Source: JBHIER01 sp046760705 [NCBI: bacterium]
GTDB taxonomy: Bacteria; JBHIER01; G020348925
Assembly: GCA_046760705.1 (NCBI GenBank)
Contig: JBHIER010000139.1
Span: 1 to 7,901 of the forward strand
Length of the DNA stretch: 7,901 nucleotides
Direction: 5' to 3'
Shown: in pieces, positions 6,948-7,901 of the stretch
How the letters are laid out: each line of letters opens with the position of its first letter
How positions within the stretch are numbered: the stretch's first letter is position 1
Position numbers and translations under genes: made by a program
Notes under the pieces: model-generated
The model's database searches: none
Told to the model about the DNA's origin: nothing
The model's input: the letters and a program-made list of their open reading frames with translations, nothing else

Positions 6948-6973
6948 TGACAAATCCCTCGAGAGCTTTTAAT
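6947..6973 (+). promoter_or_regulatory. Promoter-like TTGACA / TTTAAT pair
   Basis: A perfect -35 TTGACA (6947-6952) is followed after 15 nt by TTTAAT (6968-6973, five of six). The spacing is slightly short, but both hexamers are good. A start near 6981 would place a GAAGGA site and the ATG at 6995 immediately downstream, so it probably drives (or drove) the small frame there. Confidence 0.45.
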
Positions 6974-6994
6974 TTCACAAGAGTGAAGGACGGC

Positions 6995-7160
6995 ATGAGC
7001 GGTATCTCGGAAACGGATTTGGCACGGTCCATTTGGCCTCGACGAGGGTGTGATCCAGCCGGCGGTCAAGGTGGCGATGTTCCTAAATATTAGAAGAGGA
7101 GGATGTCAAGTTGAGCCCCCCGTTTGCGTGGCTCTGTTGACTGGACTGTACTACAATTAA
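6995..7160 (+). pseudogene. Small unrecognised gene, probably frameshifted
   Basis: An ATG at 6995 with GAAGGA 4 nt upstream encodes MSGISETDLARS, after which the frame becomes unprotein-like and stops at 7091-7093. If one base is skipped near 7030 the reading continues naturally as FGLDEGVIQPAVKVAMFLNI and then a Cys-containing tail (LLTGLYYN) to a TAA at 7158-7160. The whole would be about 55 residues. The regular helical character across the join suggests the two halves were once one frame, with a one-base insertion. I do not recognise the product. It lies between the nucleotidyltransferase gene and the antitoxin-like fragment. Confidence 0.35.
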
Positions 7161-7616
7161 CCCAGTAGCGCTCAAGAGTGTTTCTCTTTGCCGTTGGGTC
7201 TTACGAATCAGTGTTGCAGCGTTACCATGAACTGATTGGCAAACGTCGTGCTGAGACGATGGCCACTGCTGAGCGAGAAGAGTTGATTTCATTTTCTGAC
7301 CGCATTGAAGAAGCCAACCCCCGACGTTTGGCATATCTGGTTGATCTGGCACGCCTGCGACAGACCTCGCTGGAGACGGTGCTGCAGGAGTTAGGCTTCA
7401 AAGCGCTGGCGTGCTGTCCTGCCAGGGGGTGCAACAACCGAGAGGGTGTCGTCAACTTGCGTCATTCGGATTTCGGATTTATGGCTCACCTGTCTGCCTG
7501 CCTGTGCCGACACTGCAGACAAACTACCCCTTACGGAAACAAACTTCCTTCAGTCACTTCTGCACAACCACCCCACGATTCTCAAATATATACCGGATCC
7601 TCTCTCGTGTTAAGCA

Positions 7617-7631
7617 TTTTTTTGAAAAAAA
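7617..7631. repeat. T7-G-A7 mirror palindrome
   Basis: Seven T, one G and seven A form an inverted repeat without a real loop in an AT-rich stretch. It may be bent or melt easily, and it has no GC stem to act as a terminator. Confidence 0.25.
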
Positions 7632-7632
7632 T

Positions 7633-7697
7633 TGATTCTTGCCTTCTACCACTTCCCTATCAATATGTAGCCCTTTTTACTGATTCTTCATCAATAT
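7633..7697 (+). repeat. Two-part direct repeat TGATTCTT ... ATCAATAT
   Basis: TGATTCTT occurs at 7633-7640 and 7681-7688, and ATCAATAT at 7659-7666 and 7690-7697. The same two words therefore appear twice in the same order, with 18 nt between them in the first copy and 1 nt in the second. This may be a degenerate duplication in the AT-rich stretch. Confidence 0.3.
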
Positions 7698-7711
7698 ATT
7701 GTGATGTTTAG

Positions 7712-7790
7712 GGACAGACCCGTAAACAGGCATCCTTCCAAACGGTGTGTCCTTCCGAGTCCTTGGGTTCGAAATGTCAGGCAAGGCAGA
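7712..7790. other. Non-coding stretch before the REP-like doublet
   Basis: No gene is visible. It begins with GGGACAGACCC (7711-7721), an interrupted palindrome directly at the stop of the preceding frame and where the AT-rich DNA ends. It also contains a CCTTG/CAAGG inverted repeat (7761-7765 and 7782-7786) around a TTCGAAA core. Both could belong to a larger mobile or repeated element. Confidence 0.25.
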
Positions 7791-7861
7791 TGTAGCCGCG
7801 GATTCCATTCCGCGCTCTCTGTTGCCCACCCCCCTTGCGAACTTTGGAAAGTTCGGCTACA
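7791..7861. repeat. Head-to-head pair of GTAG-type REP-like palindromes (BIME-like doublet)
   Basis: The 71-bp element is bounded by inverted 8-mers TGTAGCCG (7791-7798) and CGGCTACA (7854-7861). Next to each lies its own palindrome: CGCGGA/TCCGCG (7797-7802 and 7809-7814) on the left and GAACTTT/AAAGTTC (7839-7845 and 7848-7854) on the right. Each half thus reads GTAG followed by a hairpin, and the two face each other across a linker of about 24 nt. This is the layout of REP doublets mobilised by REP-associated tyrosine transposases (RAYT/TnpA_REP). No transposase gene is in the window. That this is a genome-wide repeat is inference. Confidence 0.6.
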
Positions 7862-7901
7862 CCCCCTGCTTCTTCAGGCTATACAAGGCACTGCTCCCAT
7901 C

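Larger units (their letters stand above)
7178..7711 (+). pseudogene. Fragment of a small antitoxin-like protein with an overrun, probably non-functional tail
   Basis: Residues about 12-75 of this 177-residue frame (nt 7211-7402) form a coherent helical unit. It contains RYHELIGKRRAET, an acidic middle helix, RRLAYLVDLARLRQTSLE and VLQELGF. This pattern matches, in my memory, short proteins of about 80-110 residues often found in front of HNH endonuclease or toxin genes and treated as antitoxin-like. Such proteins normally end just after the LGF segment. Here the frame runs on for about 100 residues rich in Cys, Ser, Thr, Pro and Tyr, with no domain character, over increasingly AT-rich DNA, which suggests a lost stop. 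The start (GTG at 7178) has no ribosome binding site, and the expected N-terminal segment is missing. No toxin or nuclease gene follows. It is most likely a decayed fragment. Confidence 0.4.

Noticed and set aside
6936-6969. Direct repeat GAGAGCTTT at 6936-6944 and 6961-6969 (also at 5301-5309)
   Set aside because: The word is only 9 nt and its contexts are unrelated, so it is probably chance.
6571-7032. 153-residue antisense frame over the end of the nucleotidyltransferase gene
   Set aside because: It is a shadow of the well-supported plus-strand coding sequence, with no start signal or recognisable motif.
7084-7113. Minus-strand TTGACA with TATTTA as a promoter
   Set aside because: The spacer is about 14 nt and there is no minus-strand gene for it to serve.
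7137-7157. TTGACT and TACAAT before the antitoxin-like fragment as a promoter
   Set aside because: The spacer is only 9 nt, far too short for sigma-70 recognition.
7761-7786. GGGTTCGAAA resembling a tRNA T-loop
   Set aside because: The flanking bases do not form a T stem, and no acceptor, D or anticodon arm is present upstream.

Overview
The window looks like chromosomal DNA of an uncultured bacterium with moderately high GC, AGGAGG-type ribosome binding sites and sigma-70-like promoters. Several proteins carry classical N-terminal signal peptides. The secreted hydrolase remnant belongs to a type I associate with environmental candidate phyla; this taxonomic guess rests on family memory and is weak.

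Layout. Bases 1-2676 read leftward as a tight cluster of four genes: a 53-residue basic coiled-coil microprotein (2515-2676), a CPBP intramembrane protease that overlaps it by ATGA (1637-2518), a secreted alpha/beta-hydrolase-type protein starting 1 nt after the protease (757-1635, continued in another frame at 159-791), and the start of another exported protein running off the left edge (1-108). The hydrolase is broken: its catalytic region appears deleted and the two remaining parts are in different frames. Bases 2677-3100 are a divergent intergenic region with a good promoter for the rightward side and a weaker candidate for the leftward operon.

Bases 3101-5053 encode a full-length OPT-family transporter, apparently its own transcription unit. 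After about 250 nt comes a CCA-adding/poly(A) polymerase-type nucleotidyltransferase with an HD domain (5308-6915), a tRNA maturation housekeeping gene.

From 6916 to the right edge the DNA looks like a graveyard. It holds a promoter followed by a small ORF that becomes longer and more protein-like after a +1 shift (6995-7160), a fragment resembling small antitoxin-like proteins with no toxin beside it (7178-7711, the conserved part ending near 7402), an AT-rich stretch with short repeats, and a head-to-head pair of GTAG-type REP-like palindromes (7791-7861).

I see no clear new defence or biosynthetic system. The most worthwhile leads are the microprotein-CPBP-secreted hydrolase operon, the catalytic-core deletion in the hydrolase, and the REP-like doublet beside two decayed genes.
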